This document shows, piece by piece, positions 17,438-25,976 of a stretch of 64,000 nucleotides of DNA. Each line of letters begins with the position of its first letter. Positions within the stretch are counted from its first letter, which is position 1. The translations under genes were made by a program, and so were the position numbers. Source of the DNA: CAVPGP01 sp963718065 (GTDB lineage Bacteria; Actinomycetota; Thermoleophilia; Gaiellales; Gaiellaceae); the NCBI GenBank assembly GCA_963718065.1, contig CAVQYE010000015.1, forward strand, positions 118,658 through 182,657, written 5' to 3'. The notes below the pieces were generated by a model. It saw only the letters and a list, made by a program, of their open reading frames with translations, searched no databases and was not told the DNA's origin.

Positions 17438-17736
17438 TCCTCTCTTTCCGCCGCCGTCTTGAAGTCGGCGAGCATCTGATCCCAGAACTGGTCGAAGTAG
17501 GCGCGGAGCTCGAGCAGCCCTCCCGGGTTCAGGCTGTAGATCCGCCGCGTCCCTTCACGGCGCTCCGTCGCAAGACCGGCCTCCTTCAGGACGCGCAAGT
17601 GCTGCGACACAGCAGGCCGTGAGACCGGCAGCCCCTCGGCGAGCTCGCCGACAGACCTCGGCCCGCGGCGCAGGCGCTCGAAGACCGCCCGCCGCGTCGG
17701 GTCGCCCAGTGCATCCATTGCTGTTGCGTAAGCCAT
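17434..17736 (-). CDS. ArsR-family transcriptional regulator
   Basis: A 100-residue winged helix: AMDALGDPTRRAVFERLRRG, the recognition region GLPVSRPAVSQHLRVLKEAG and the wing ERREGTRRIYSLNPGGL. There are no Cys metal ligands in the recognition helix, so it is not an arsenic or cadmium sensor of the classic type. It belongs to the subgroup paired with SRPBCC proteins. It probably represses its own operon through the palindrome directly before its start codon. The transcript is probably nearly leaderless. Confidence 0.9.
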   Translation of the reverse strand: MAYATAMDALGDPTRRAVFERLRRGPRSVGELAEGLPVSRPAVSQHLRVLKEAGLATERREGTRRIYSLNPGGLLELRAYFDQFWDQMLADFKTAAEREE

Positions 17737-17737
17737 G

Positions 17738-17776
17738 ACTTACCGTAAGTGTGCACTTACGCTATGTGAATGTCAA
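17738..17776 (-). promoter_or_regulatory. ArsR operator and promoter
   Basis: The plus strand reads ACTTAC-C-GTAAGT-GTGC-ACTTAC, three half-sites giving two overlapping inverted repeats (ACTTACCGTAAGT, and CGTAAGTG-TG-CACTTACG at 17,744-17,761). On the minus strand a TTGACA (17,776-17,771) precedes it by a -35-like distance, with a weak -10 (CACACT) inside the palindrome. The operator starts one base before the arsR ATG and there is no ribosome-binding site, so the mRNA is probably nearly leaderless. Confidence 0.65.
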
Positions 17777-19149
17777 GGCCGGATGTTCTGGTTCAGCCTG
17801 AAGACGTTGTCGGGATCGAAGCGCCGCTTCAGCGCAACGAGCCGCGCGTGCTTGGCCGGCCCGTATGCGGCGCGCACGCGGTCGTCGTCCTCCTCGCCCA
17901 TGAAGTTCACGTACGCCCGTCCCGGCGCGAGCGGCTCGAGGCGCGCAAAGAGGTCGCGCACCCAGCCGACCGCACGCTCGCCGTCCTCGCCGGGCAGCCA
18001 GGCGCCGTTGATGTTCACGTTGTGCGCGGCATCCCGCTGCGGATAGGCAGTGGCCTCGTCGGGCACCCGCCCCAGTGCGCCGCCGAGCTGGAAGACGATC
18101 ACATAGCTCTGCGGTGTCGGCAGCGTCGCGGCCGCATCGACGAGCGCGTCGATCGCCTCGTCCGCGAGCGGAGGCAGCTCCCAGGACTTCCAGTAGTAGT
18201 GCCACCCATGCGGGACGGTCGGGTCGAAGAGCCTCTGCAGCTCGACGTACGGCCGCGTGACCAGCAGGTCGGCGACAGGCGTCCCCAGCTCGCGAAGCGG
18301 ACGGACGACCTCCTCGCCGCGTTCGAGGTCGCCGGCGTAACAGGCGCCCACGTTGACGACCGGCTGTCCGTGCAGCTCGGCGGGGAACGACGGCAGCGGC
18401 GGCATCCGGCGGAGGGTGACGATCGTCGTCAACTCGTCGGGCGCGTCGACGATCGCCTCGCGATAGGCGCGCAGGACGTCACGACCCTGCTCGAGCGGAT
18501 ACACGACCGGCCCCGCCAGGACCGTCGGGCCGACCGGGTGGAGCCCGTACTCGAACGACGTGACGACGCCGAAGTTGCCGCCGCCGCCGCGCAGGCCCCA
18601 GAAGAGCTCGGGCTCCTCGTCGGAGCTGGCTGTCGTGAACGAGCCGTCCGCGGTGACGACGTCGGCTTCGACGAGATTGTCGACCGTCGCTCCGTGCTTG
18701 CGCATCAGCCAGCCGATGCCGCCGCCGAGGGTCAGCCCCGCGATGCCGGTGTGCGTGACGATGCCTGCGGTCGTGGCCAGGCCGAACGCCTGGCACTCGC
18801 GGTCGAGCTCGCCGTTCAGGACGCCCGGCTGCGCCCGGACGAGACGGCGCGCGGGGTCGACCCGGATGCCGCGGAGCGGGCTGAGGTCGATCATCAGGCC
18901 GTCGTCGCAGACCGCGTGCCCGCCGACGCCGTGCCCGCCGCCGCGCACCGAGACGACCAGGTCGCGCTCGCGAGCGAGGCGAACTGCCTCGACCACGTCG
19001 GCGACCCCGGCGCAGCGCACGATCAGCCGCGGCCGGCGGTCGATGTCGGCGTTCCAGATCGTGCGCGCCGCGTCGTAGCCGTCGTCGCCGAGCTCCAGCA
19101 GCTCGCCCGCGAAGCGCTGCTTGAGGTCTTCGCTCGCCATCGTGGCCAT
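17773..19149 (-). CDS. FAD-linked oxidase (berberine bridge enzyme-like)
   Basis: The 458-residue flavoprotein has a PCMH-type FAD domain: RPRLIVRCAGVADVVEAVRL, then VVSVRGGGHGVGGHAVCDDG, in which the His is the likely covalent FAD attachment site, and GLTLGGGIGWLMRKHGATVD with GVVTSFEYGLHPVGPTVLAG. The C-terminal BBE motif AYVNFMGEEDDDRVRAAYG and RFDPDNVFRLNQNI are present. It oxidises an unidentified substrate. It is divergent from the HxlR regulator at 19,213, which probably controls it. Confidence 0.9.
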   Translation of the reverse strand: MATMASEDLKQRFAGELLELGDDGYDAARTIWNADIDRRPRLIVRCAGVADVVEAVRLARERDLVVSVRGGGHGVGGHAVCDDGLMIDLSPLRGIRVDPARRLVRAQPGVLNGELDRECQAFGLATTAGIVTHTGIAGLTLGGGIGWLMRKHGATVDNLVEADVVTADGSFTTASSDEEPELFWGLRGGGGNFGVVTSFEYGLHPVGPTVLAGPVVYPLEQGRDVLRAYREAIVDAPDELTTIVTLRRMPPLPSFPAELHGQPVVNVGACYAGDLERGEEVVRPLRELGTPVADLLVTRPYVELQRLFDPTVPHGWHYYWKSWELPPLADEAIDALVDAAATLPTPQSYVIVFQLGGALGRVPDEATAYPQRDAAHNVNINGAWLPGEDGERAVGWVRDLFARLEPLAPGRAYVNFMGEEDDDRVRAAYGPAKHARLVALKRRFDPDNVFRLNQNIRP

Positions 19150-19177
19150 GCATCGAGGGTCGCACCGGCCCGGTCGC

Positions 19178-19205
19178 TCGACAAGACCGAAAAATGGACT
19201 AGATT
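19178..19205 (+). promoter_or_regulatory. Candidate promoter of the HxlR regulator
   Basis: TCGACA (19,178-19,183), a 16-bp spacer and TAGATT (19,200-19,205). The ATG begins 7 bases after the -10, so the transcript would be leaderless. The 63-bp gap also has to hold the divergent promoter of the FAD-linked oxidase. Confidence 0.45.
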
Positions 19206-19212
19206 CCGGCGG

Positions 19213-19875
19213 ATGCGTGGCTACGGCCAGTACTGCCCCATCACGCGCGCCGCGGAAGTGCTGGCGACGAGATGGACACCGGTAATCGTGCGCAACCTCC
19301 TGCTGGGCTGCGAGACGTTCTCGCAGATCGCCGAGGGCGCGCCGGGGATCCCGCGCAGCGTGCTCACGGACCGGCTGCGGATGCTGGAGCGGTACGGGCT
19401 CGTCGAGCGAACGCCGCGCCGCGGCTACGCGTTGACCGAGTCGGGACGCGAGCTCGAGACCGTGCTCGACGCAATGGGGAACTGGGGCGCACGCTGGCTC
19501 GACCTCGCACCGGGGGACCTGGACGCCGGTGTCGTGCTCTGGACGATGTGCCGGCTGATGCAGCAGGAGGGCTCCGTGCCGGACGAGCGCGTCGTCGTCC
19601 GCTTCGACCTCTCGGACGGCCCGCGCCGTCGCTTCTGGGTGCTGCTCGACCGTCCGGATGCGGAGGTGTGCGTGAAGCCGCCCGGATTCGACGTCGACGT
19701 CGTCGTGTCGACCGACTCGAAGTCACTCGCGCTCTGGCACATGGGCCGGCTCCCGCTCGCGGCGGCGATGCGCCGGGGCCTCATCCGTGTCGACGGGCCG
19801 AGCGCGCTCGTGCGCCGGCTGGCGACCTGGGGGCTGTCGAGCTACTCGGAGGTCGCTCCCGCGTCGAGCGCGTGA
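19213..19875 (+). CDS. HxlR-family transcriptional regulator with SCP2-like C-terminus
   Basis: The 220-residue protein starts with the HxlR signature YGQYCPITRAAEVLATRWTP and IVRNLLLGCETFSQIAEGAP. A recognition helix (IPRSVLTDRLRMLERYGLVE) and wing (RTPRRGYALTESGRELETVL) follow. The C-terminal ~110 residues (VVRFDLSDGPRRRFWVLLDR and VDVVVSTDSKSLALWHMG) resemble an SCP2/sterol-carrier ligand domain, a known fusion. The conserved Cys8 could be redox-sensing. It is divergent from the FAD-linked oxidase. Confidence 0.88.
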   Translation: MRGYGQYCPITRAAEVLATRWTPVIVRNLLLGCETFSQIAEGAPGIPRSVLTDRLRMLERYGLVERTPRRGYALTESGRELETVLDAMGNWGARWLDLAPGDLDAGVVLWTMCRLMQQEGSVPDERVVVRFDLSDGPRRRFWVLLDRPDAEVCVKPPGFDVDVVVSTDSKSLALWHMGRLPLAAAMRRGLIRVDGPSALVRRLATWGLSSYSEVAPASSA

Positions 19876-20341
19876 ATCCAGAGCTCGCCCCACGGCGAGT
19901 CGGGCATCACCTCGTGCACGCGGAAGCCGAGCTTTGCCATCACGGCGCGGGACGCGACGTTCGCCGGGACGCAGATCGAGACGACCCGGTCGTAGCCGAG
20001 CTCGCCGAACGCCCAGCGGATCGACGCCTCGCCTGCCTCGGTGGCGTAGCCGCGACCCCAGACAGCAGGGTCGAACGCCCAGCCGACCTCGGGGTCGTCG
20101 GGCCAGATGCGGTGATACGCGACGCCTGCGCGGCCGACGAGCTCACCCGTCTCCTTCGATTCGACGGCGAGGATGCCGAAGCCGTGCTCCAGCCAGTGCG
20201 CCTCGTAGCGGTCGATGTTCGCGAGCCCGGGACGAGCCTCGCCGAGATAGCGCTGGAAGTCGGCGTTCGCGGTCCAGCGGTCCAGCGTCGCAGCGTCGTC
20301 CCGCCGAAAGCGGCGCAGACGCAGGCGCTCCGTCTCGAGGG

Positions 20342-20345
<4 letters not shown>
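19842..20345 (-). CDS. RimJ/RimL-type GNAT acetyltransferase, probable CTG start
   Basis: I derived this by translation: LTLETERLRLRRFRRDDAAT, GRAGVAYHRIWPDDPEVGWA, then PAVWGRGYATEAGEASIRWA and PANVASRAVMAKLGFRVHEV. That is a complete RimJ/RimL-like acetyltransferase of about 167 residues, probably acting on a protein N-terminus or small amine. There is no ATG, GTG or TTG near the N-terminus. A CTG forms a CTGA overlap with the mreB stop, the same 4-base geometry used elsewhere in this genome. Its 3' end overlaps the convergent HxlR gene by 34 bases. Confidence 0.75.
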
Positions 20346-21391
<1,046 letters not shown>

Positions 21392-21464
21392 GGGAGGGCC
21401 ACTCTAGCCGCCTGCGACGGGATTCTCACGGCGCGGCCTCGAACGAGGGACGGTCGAGGGTCCG

Positions 21465-22035
21465 CTAACCGAAGCCGTAGGCGCCCGGAAACCGGGTCGC
21501 GAGCAGCCGGACGAGCAGCGCGGCCGGGAGCCCGACGACGTTCAGATAGTCGCCCTCGATCCGCTCCACGAGCGCGGCGCCGCGGCCTTGGATCGCGTAC
21601 GCGCCCGCCCGTCCCTCCCACTCGCCGGCGCCGACGTACCAGGCGAGGTCGCGCGGCGCGAGCGCCCGAAACGTGACCGCCGTCGTCTCGGTCGCGAGCT
21701 CCTCCCAGGCAAAGGTGCGCAGACAGAGGCCGGAGACGACCTCGTGCGTCTTGCCGGAGAGCGTCTCGAGCATCTGCTCCGCCTCGCCTGCGTCCGCCGG
21801 CTTGCCGAGCACCCGGCCGTCGCAGCGGACGATCGTGTCGACGCCGAGCACCGGCCGCTCGTCGACCGGCTCGACGGAGCGCGCCTTGCCGGCGGCGTGC
21901 TCGAGCGGGTCGTCGCCGAGCTCCTCGTAGCGGGGTGCGACCGCCTCGAACGGGATCGCCGAGCTGGTGGAGGATCGCGATCCGCTGCGGCGAGGTCGAC
22001 GCGAGGACGAGCGGCGGCGTCGGTGGGACGCTCAC
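21465..22035 (-). CDS. maf: Maf-like nucleotide pyrophosphatase, one frameshift
   Basis: The family hydrolyses non-canonical or excess nucleotides. The N-terminus PLVLASTSPQRIAILHQLG reads in one frame. After a one-base insertion near 21,963 the other frame gives IPFEAVAPRYEELGDDPLEH, then VLGVDTIVRCDGRVLGKPAD, TLSGKTHEVVSGLCLRTF and GRGAALVERIEGDYLNVVGL. Removing the extra G gives 189 residues, a normal length. The GTG at 22,035 is the likely start. As sequenced, it is in frame with the methyltransferase upstream with no stop between. Confidence 0.85.
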
Positions 22036-22786
22036 GCGACTCTTCCGGGCGCGCCAGATCTCCTCGACCGGCCACTTGCGCGACCACTCGGGATCGGCGA
22101 GACCGTGCCGGTTGTCCGCCGCACCCTCCGGTGCCCGCACCTCGATCAGGTCGACGACGTCGAGGCCGTTCGCGCGCAGGAGCCGGATCCACTCGCCGTA
22201 GCCGAGGAAGAAGTTGACCCCGTCGGGCCAGACGTGGCGGGGCTCGCGGAAATACACCTGCCGGAACGCCGTCGTCACGGGCTCGGCGTCGTCGTCCGGG
22301 AAGCAGAGCGTCTGAATCCGGCCGTTGACGAGGAAGACGAGCTCGCCGCCGGGGCGGAGCAGGCGTGCGGCCTCGGGCACCCACCTGGCGGGGTCGGCCC
22401 AGATCGAGGCGCCGTACTCGGAGAGCGCCAGGTCGAAGCTCGCGTCCGGCAGCGGCACCGACTCTGCGCTCTCGAGCAGGAGCGGGAACTCGAGCCCGTG
22501 CTTCGCCTGCATCGCGCGCGCGGTGTCGAGCTGGGCCGGTGTGACGTCGACCCCGACCGGGCGCGCGCCGCGGCGGGCGAGCCACGCGGAGAAGTACGCG
22601 GTGCCGCAGCCGAGCTCGACCACGTCCTTGTCCGCCACCTCGGGCAGGGCGCACAGCTCCGACTCGGGCACGTCGTAGATCCCCCACGTGATCTCCTCCT
22701 GCGCCCAGTTCCGTTCGGCAGAGACGGCGTACTCGGGCGCGAGGCCCGTCCAGTACTCGCGGTTCGCGCGCGACGTGATCGCTCAC
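22032..22786 (-). CDS. Class I SAM-dependent methyltransferase, frameshifted
   Basis: The protein has NREYWTGLAPEYAVSAERNW, then SAM motif I VVELGCGTAYFSAWLARRGA, VGVDVTPAQLDTARAMQAKH, and PDASFDLALSEYGASIWADP ending WPVEEIWRARKS. The GTG at 22,786 (VSDHVAR) overlaps the stop of its paralogue (GTGA). A 2-bp loss in a GC run near 22,758 would join it to the main frame. At the 3' end the frame runs into maf without a stop, probably because of another indel. The substrate is unknown. Confidence 0.75.
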
Positions 22787-23514
22787 CGCTTGCGCACCTT
22801 CCAGATCTGCTCCATCGGATACTCGCGCGCCCAGTCGCGGTCGTAGTCGTCGCGGTAGGTCGACGTCGCGTCGGCGGGCGGCCGCGGCTCGACGAGGTCG
22901 ACGATCTCGAAGCCGTTGGCGCGGAAGAGCCGGATCCAGTCGCCGTAGCCAAGCATGAAGGTGACGTTCTCCGCGTCCTCGTGGCGGTGCATGCCGAAGT
23001 AGGGCACGAGCAGCTCGCGCTCGGGCCGCTGCGCCGCCTCGGAGTAGGCGCACCACTCGATCGCGGTGCCGCCGCTGAAGACGAACTGCCCGCCGGAGCG
23101 CAGCACACGTGCGGCCTCCGGGACGACGGCGTATGGGTCGGCGAACGTCGTCGCGCCCCAGTCGCAGACGACGAGGTCGAAGCGCTCGCCCTCGAACGGC
23201 AGGTCGTCGGCGCTCGCCTCGATCGTCTCGAAGCTGACAGTGGCTTTCGCATGGGCGAGCTGCTCCGCCGAGAGGTCGATGCCGACGACGCGCGCGCCGC
23301 GGTCGGCGAGCGTCTGGCCGAACTGCCCCGCGCCGCATCCGAGCTCGAGGACGTCGACGCCGGAGACGTCGCCGAGGACGCCGAGCTCCGAGTCCGGCAG
23401 CTGCCAGACGCCCCAGCGGGTGTCGCCGCGGTCGATGTGACCGCGGTGAGACTCCTGATACTTCGCGGAGTTGGCGTTCCAGAAGTCGCGGTTCCGGTCA
23501 GTGTCGCTAGACAC
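22783..23514 (-). CDS. Class I SAM-dependent methyltransferase
   Basis: The protein is about 243 residues from the GTG at 23,514: SSDTDRNRDFWNANSAKYQE, SAM motif VDVLELGCGAGQFGQTLADR, VVGIDLSAEQLAHAKA, FDLVVCDWGATTFADPYAVV and a C-terminus YPMEQIWKVRKR. It is clearly related to the next gene (same W-G-xY-D and W-R-K-type ends), so the pair looks like a tandem duplication. A longer frame exists upstream but would start inside ndk. The substrate is unknown. Confidence 0.85.
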   Translation of the reverse strand: MSSDTDRNRDFWNANSAKYQESHRGHIDRGDTRWGVWQLPDSELGVLGDVSGVDVLELGCGAGQFGQTLADRGARVVGIDLSAEQLAHAKATVSFETIEASADDLPFEGERFDLVVCDWGATTFADPYAVVPEAARVLRSGGQFVFSGGTAIEWCAYSEAAQRPERELLVPYFGMHRHEDAENVTFMLGYGDWIRLFRANGFEIVDLVEPRPPADATSTYRDDYDRDWAREYPMEQIWKVRKR

Positions 23515-23552
23515 CTTCGGGAAACCAGCCGCTAGACACCTTCGGGGAACCA
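23505..23552. repeat. Tandem 23-bp duplication of the ndk 3' end
   Basis: CGCTAGACACCTTCGGG(A/G)AACCA occurs at 23,505-23,527 and 23,530-23,552, with a single difference and a 25-bp period. The right copy encodes the last Ndk residues (FPEGV) and stop. The left copy supplies the GTG start of the methyltransferase. Confidence 0.85.
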
Positions 23553-23945
23553 CAAACCGATCTCGCGCGCCGCCGACTCGGTCGAGTCGGACCCGTGCAC
23601 GAGGTTGTTCGGCATCGCAAGCGCATAGGAGCCGCGGATCGAGCCGGGGTCGGCGTCGGCCGGGTTCGTGGCGCCGATCGTCTTCCGGGCGGTCGCGATC
23701 GCACCCTCGCCCTCGAGCACGAACGCGAGCGTCGGCCCCGAGGTGATGAACGCGACGAGCTCGCCGAAGAACGGCTTCTCGCTGTGCTCGGCGTAGTGCG
23801 TCTCGCCGAGCTCGCGCGACGCCGTCACGAGGCGCGCGGCGACGAGCGTGAAGCCGCGGCGCTCGAAGCGCGCGAGGATCTCGCCTGAGAGCCCACGCGA
23901 AACGGCGTCCGGCTTGGCGAGGATGAGTGTGCGCTCGACGGCCAT
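23532..23945 (-). CDS. ndk: Nucleoside diphosphate kinase
   Basis: The 137-residue enzyme transfers gamma-phosphate between NTPs and NDPs. MAVERTLILAKPDAVSRGLS and FGELVAFITSGPTLAFVLEG are family motifs. The catalytic His is in MPNNLVHGSDSTESAAREIG. Length and motifs are normal. In actinobacteria ndk normally follows folC, as here. Confidence 0.97.
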   Translation of the reverse strand: MAVERTLILAKPDAVSRGLSGEILARFERRGFTLVAARLVTASRELGETHYAEHSEKPFFGELVAFITSGPTLAFVLEGEGAIATARKTIGATNPADADPGSIRGSYALAMPNNLVHGSDSTESAAREIGLWFPEGV

Positions 23946-23967
23946 CGGGCGCGAGACTAGCCTCTAA

Positions 23968-24513
23968 CTAGGACTCGGCGCTGCGGGTACGTCGCGGGCG
24001 GCGCTGCGGCAGGACCGCCGGCTCCGGATTGTCGATCGGCGTCTCGCAGTACGGGCAGACCTGCCAGAGCGCCTCGAGCGGCTGCTTGCAGTTGACACAG
24101 GCCTGGCGGAGCTTCGTCGTGCAGACGGGGCAGACGAGGAACGACGAGTCGACCTCGGCGCGGCAGACCGGGCAATGGAGGTCGCGGCCGCCGAGTCGCT
24201 TTTCGATCGCCTTGATCTCGAGCTCGCGCTCGCGCACGTCCTCGAGGTACTCCGGCGGGCGGAACAGCATGTAGATGAACGCGCCGACGAACGGCGGCAC
24301 GAGCCCGAGCACCGCAGACATGTAGACGAGCCAGGGATCCTCGATCCGGCGCTTGGCGTCCTTGTAGACCCAGAACGCGATCGCAAGCCAGAAGACGATC
24401 ACGAAGAAGATCGTCAGGTTCCGGATCACGAGCCACGTGCCCGAGTCGAAGAACCCGGAGAGGCCGTCGGATGCAGCCGCGAGGGCCGCCAGAGGGAATG
24501 TCGCGATCGTCAC
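23968..24513 (-). CDS. Membrane protein with double zinc ribbon
   Basis: The 181-residue protein has two N-terminal helices (LVIRNLTIFFVIVFWLAIAF and VYMSAVLGLVPPFVGAFIYM), a charged helix (EDVRERELEIKAIEKRL), then four CxxC pairs: CPVC, CPVC, CVNC and CPYC, forming a double zinc ribbon. The function is unknown. It occupies the place of the DUF4233-type membrane protein usual between folC and ndk. The GTG start overlaps the upstream small gene by 4 bases (GTGA). Confidence 0.75.
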   Translation of the reverse strand: MTIATFPLAALAAASDGLSGFFDSGTWLVIRNLTIFFVIVFWLAIAFWVYKDAKRRIEDPWLVYMSAVLGLVPPFVGAFIYMLFRPPEYLEDVRERELEIKAIEKRLGGRDLHCPVCRAEVDSSFLVCPVCTTKLRQACVNCKQPLEALWQVCPYCETPIDNPEPAVLPQRRPRRTRSAES

Positions 24514-24623
24514 AGGAGAATCTTGCCTAGAACGTACCCCGCAGCGAACGCGAGCAAAACGAACGACCCGAGCAGAAAGATCGCAAACCCGAAGACGGCG
24601 ACCCGCTCGCGCACCCGTCCCAT
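24510..24623 (-). CDS. Small single-helix membrane protein
   Basis: A 37-residue protein, MGRVRERVAVFGFAIFLLGS, then FVLLAFAAGYVLGKILL. It has a basic N-terminus and one membrane helix. It is 11 bases from folC and overlaps the zinc-ribbon gene by 4 bases, so it is a coupled operon member. This is the position and size of the small membrane protein seen after folC in related genomes. Confidence 0.6.
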   Translation of the reverse strand: MGRVRERVAVFGFAIFLLGSFVLLAFAAGYVLGKILL

Positions 24624-24633
24624 GACCGCCGTT

Positions 24634-25734
24634 CTACTCATCGCGGGCGAGATCGGCAAGGAGGTAGAGGCTGCCGGTGACGAGGACGGCGCCCTCGGGA
24701 CCGGCGAGCTCCCTGGCTCGGCGAAGAGCCAGCCGAGGATCGGGATCGTGCTCGACATGCTGGAAGTACGGTTCGGCACGCGAGGCCAGTTCCATTTCCG
24801 GCAGCGCGCGCGAGTTGGTGGAGGTCGTCGCGACGAATGTGCCGCCGACGGCCGTGAGCGCCCGCAGCATCGCGTCGACGTTCTTGTCGCCGAGGATCGA
24901 AGCGACGACGACGTAGTCGGTGCGCGTCGGCAGCCGGCCGAGCAGGTAGCCGAGGCCGGCGATGTTGTGCGCGCCGTCCCAGAGCTCGAGCGGTTGCTCG
25001 CCGCGGCGCTCGAGCCGGCCGGGCACCTGGAGGTCCTGCGCCGCGTGCGGGTCGACCGGCCTGCCGAGGAGCTCCGCGGCTGCGTGGACGGCGAGGCCGA
25101 GGTTCGAGTGCGAGCCGAGGATCACCTTCTCGGCGCCGAGCTCGCGGGCGAGGTCGGCCCACTCCGGCTCGCCGAGTACGACGGATGACGACGGCTGGAT
25201 CACCGCAAGCTTCTCGCGGGCGATCTGCTCGCGCGTCTCGCCGAGCACCTCGGTGTGGTCGAGCGCGACGTTCGTCAGCACCTGCACCGGCGAGCGGAGG
25301 ACGTTCGTCGCGTCGAGGCGACCGCCGAGCCCCGCCTCGACGACGGCGGCGTCGACGCCCTGCGCCGCGAACTCGGCGAGCGCCGCCGCGGTCAACGCCT
25401 CGAACTGCGTCGCGCCGAGCCGCTCCGCCTCCGGACGGATGCGCGCGACCGCGTCCTCGAAGCTCACGTGCTCGCCGTCGACCTGGATGCGCTCGCTCCA
25501 GCCGACGACGTGCGGCGAGACGTACGCGCCGACCTTCAGCCCTTCGGCACGAAGCAGCGCCGCGGTCATCAGCGTCGTCGACGTCTTGCCGTTCGTGCCG
25601 ACGACGTGCACCGACGGGAAGGCGAGCTGCGGATCGCCGAGCGCAGCGAGCAGCCGTTGCATCCGCTCGAGCCCGAAGCCGTCCTCCGGCCAGGGGCTGA
25701 GCGACTCGATCCACGCGACACCGGAGGCGGGCAC
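24634..25734 (-). CDS. folC: Folylpolyglutamate synthase / dihydrofolate synthase
   Basis: The ~366-residue enzyme adds glutamate to folates. Motifs: P-loop HVVGTNGKTSTTLMTAALLR, then GAYVSPHVVGWSERIQVDGE, ALAEFAAQGVDAAVVEAGLG GRLDATNV, ALDHTEVLGETREQIAREKL and LWDGAHNIAGLGYLLGRLPT. Length is at the short end of the family. The GTG at 25,734 (PASGVAWIESLSPW) gives a normal N-terminus. The repeat element at 25,789 separates it from valS. Confidence 0.93.
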   Translation of the reverse strand: MPASGVAWIESLSPWPEDGFGLERMQRLLAALGDPQLAFPSVHVVGTNGKTSTTLMTAALLRAEGLKVGAYVSPHVVGWSERIQVDGEHVSFEDAVARIRPEAERLGATQFEALTAAALAEFAAQGVDAAVVEAGLGGRLDATNVLRSPVQVLTNVALDHTEVLGETREQIAREKLAVIQPSSSVVLGEPEWADLARELGAEKVILGSHSNLGLAVHAAAELLGRPVDPHAAQDLQVPGRLERRGEQPLELWDGAHNIAGLGYLLGRLPTRTDYVVVASILGDKNVDAMLRALTAVGGTFVATTSTNSRALPEMELASRAEPYFQHVEHDPDPRLALRRARELAGPEGAVLVTGSLYLLADLARDE

Positions 25735-25788
25735 CGGCGAAGCGTACGCACCGGGCCGTCGAGATCCCCGGTGCGCGGCGCCTCCTTG

Positions 25789-25920
25789 TACCTCGTCCCG
25801 TACCAGGTACGAAAGAGGCGTTGGAACGAGGAAATGCCTGCATACGTGGCACTTGGCCGCTCGTTCGTACCTGGTCGGGTACCAGGTACGGAATGGTGTT
25901 TCAAACGAGGAAACGCCTGC
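25789..25920. repeat. Paired 53-bp interspersed repeat, locus 1
   Basis: Two 53-bp units (25,789-25,841 and 25,868-25,920) lie in direct orientation with a 79-bp period. Each starts TACCT(C/G)GTC, contains an inverted repeat ACCAGGTAC with GTACCTGGT, and ends AACGAGGAAA(T/C)GCCTGC. The same pair with the same period occurs at 47,399. Here it fills the gap between the valS stop and the folC start. Confidence 0.9.
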
Positions 25921-25976
25921 GGACGAGGCTCTGCGACGAACGACGCTCCGCGCAGCCGCGCAGCGACGCAGTCGCG

